Assembly (NCBI GenBank): GCA_036939755.1
Contig: JALLAZ010000291.1
Location: 1 to 17,585, forward strand
Source: Stephanodiscus triporus
Lineage: Eukaryota; Bacillariophyta; Thalassiosirophyceae; Thalassiosirales; Thalassiosiraceae
Length of the DNA: 17,585 nucleotides
Direction: 5' to 3'
Below the pieces are notes generated by a model. That model did not search any database. It was not told where the DNA came from and was given only the letters and a program-made list of their open reading frames with translations. The position numbers and the translations under genes are program-made. The stretch's first letter is position 1. Each line of letters begins with the position of its first letter. Positions 16,892 through 17,585 of the stretch are shown here, one piece after another.

Positions 16892-17585
16892 TCATGCCCG
16901 TCCCAGCTCTGGTGCGTCGGGGTCAACGTTGTCGGAGTCGACGACGTAGCCGTAAACGTCGCTGTGGTGTTCCGACGACGAGTCGGAGGAAGACGACGAC
17001 CTTTCCGACGACGACGACGACGATGACCCACGCTTCGTCTGCACCGCCCTCTTCTTACCGCCGCCCTCCCCCTCCCTTGCCTTCCCCTGCACTTCCTCGT
17101 CCCCCACCTTCCTCTTCTGCACCTTCCCCGTCTCCATCTTCTTCTCCGTCCGCGGGGCACGACACATACGGCAGTCGACGCGCGCGACGTCCACATTGAC
17201 GTACGCGCACGACTCGCACCGCCACGAGATCGCGCGTTCCGGCGCCTTCCTCTCCCCCGCACTTCCTCCCCCACCCTGCACCTTTCCGCCCTTTGCCTTC
17301 CCCTTCAGATCCTCCTCATCCAACTGTGAAACGACGGCGGCAAGGGCGCAACCATGATTCGCGTATTTTTTTTTCCTCTCCGCCGCGTCGCAGATGCGAG
17401 GGTCGTCGGTTAGCACCCTCGTCACCTGGACGAGGGCCCCGTCGAAGCGGCGCGCATGTTTTACCATGTGGCGCTTTAAAAAACCAACGCGACAACGATC
17501 AATACCGTCCGTCACCCAGTAACAGGCGACGGCGGTCTCCTCCACCCCATCCACCATGATCTGCTCCTTTCGGAGGCGGAGCAGA
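16892..17585 (-). CDS. Hypothetical protein with RanBP2-like zinc finger, 5' end outside the window, probably transposon-borne
   Basis: I do not recognise a named family. The stop is TGA at 16894-16892. An ATG lies at 17557, but the frame stays open upstream to the edge (about nine more codons), so the true start may lie outside. The N-terminal part is a compact Cys/His-containing region (CYWVTDGIDRCRVGFLKRHM, then VKHARRFDGALVQVTRVL and a later NHGC). Next comes a RanBP2-like zinc finger, W-x-C-x2-C-x3-N-x7-C-x2-C (WRCESCAYVN...CRMC), one residue longer than the usual N-x6-C spacing. After that the protein is Lys/Gly/Glu-rich with long Ser runs and ends acidic. It is convergent with the transposase, with 66 bp between the stops. 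If the element's right end is beyond the window, this is its second gene, perhaps a DNA- or protein-binding accessory factor. That role is inference. Confidence 0.6.
   Translation of the reverse strand, partial: LLRLRKEQIMVDGVEETAVACYWVTDGIDRCRVGFLKRHMVKHARRFDGALVQVTRVLTDDPRICDAAERKKKYANHGCALAAVVSQLDEEDLKGKAKGGKVQGGGGSAGERKAPERAISWRCESCAYVNVDVARVDCRMCRAPRTEKKMETGKVQKRKVGDEEVQGKAREGEGGGKKRAVQTKRGSSSSSSSERSSSSSDSSSEHHSDVYGYVVDSDNVDPDAPELGRA

Larger units (their letters stand above)
15354..17585. mobile_element. Pogo/Tigger-like DNA transposon, left end in window, right end beyond it
   Basis: An intact DDE transposase gene defines the element. The left end is proposed at 15354. The sequence CCGTATTGGCCGGGGTTTAA there directly follows a TA (15352-15353), the target dinucleotide of the Tc1/mariner/pogo superfamily. 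It also starts exactly where the flanking 31-bp repeat stops matching its other copy. No inverted copy of this end (it would read GGCCAATACGG) occurs in the window. The right end is therefore outside, or the proposed left terminus is wrong. A convergent ORF (16892 to the edge) would then lie inside the element. Confidence 0.55.

Noticed and set aside
17561..17585. Inverted repeat tctgctcc...ggagcaga at the window edge, as a possible transposon terminus
   Set aside because: It lies within an open coding frame that continues out of the window, is only eight bases per arm, and does not match the proposed left end.
1..17585. CRISPR array, bacterial operon signals, rRNA
   Set aside because: No regularly spaced repeats, no Shine-Dalgarno-type gene packing and no rRNA-like sequence; spliced genes and a Pol III tRNA gene show nuclear eukaryotic DNA.

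Overview
The window is nuclear DNA of a eukaryote. Four genes have spliced or typical eukaryotic proteins, all seven introns I could place are short (77-175 bp) GT-AG introns, and the tRNA gene has A and B boxes, a T-run terminator and no encoded CCA. Protein style (very acidic and low-complexity N-termini, a pogo-type transposase) and gene density suggest a stramenopile, most likely a diatom. That taxonomic guess is an impression, not a search result.

Layout from left to right: (1) CBP20, the small cap-binding subunit, on + (145-732). (2) A three-exon gene on - (872-4210) whose product joins a PHD / zinc-knuckle / PHD chromatin-reader module to a complete ORC2. The second PHD finger and the start of ORC2 lie in the same exon, so the fusion is not just two neighbouring genes. 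(3) SMC6 on + (4573-8685, four exons). It diverges from ORC2-PZP across a 362-bp shared promoter region carrying two E2F-like motifs. (4) Methylenetetrahydrofolate reductase on - (9110-11475, three exons). (5) A long Ser/Arg/Glu-rich disordered protein of unknown function on + (11782-13860). Its frame continues for 58 codons beyond an in-frame TAA with the same repeat motif. (6) An unrecognised ORF on - (14179-15060). (7) tRNA-Gly(CCC) at 15178-15248. (8) From about 15354 to beyond the right edge, a pogo/Tigger-like DNA transposon. It holds an intact DD35D transposase and, convergent to it, an ORF with a RanBP2-like zinc finger that runs off the window.

ORC2 (origin recognition) and SMC6 (SMC5/6 complex) both act on chromosomes around S phase, so a shared cell-cycle promoter would make sense. 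The histone-reader-like module on ORC2 suggests a chromatin-guided origin recognition complex. Higher plants are known for a PHD finger on ORC1; I know of no described PZP module on ORC2. The rest of the window reads as ordinary housekeeping genes followed by a transposon insertion just downstream of a tRNA gene.
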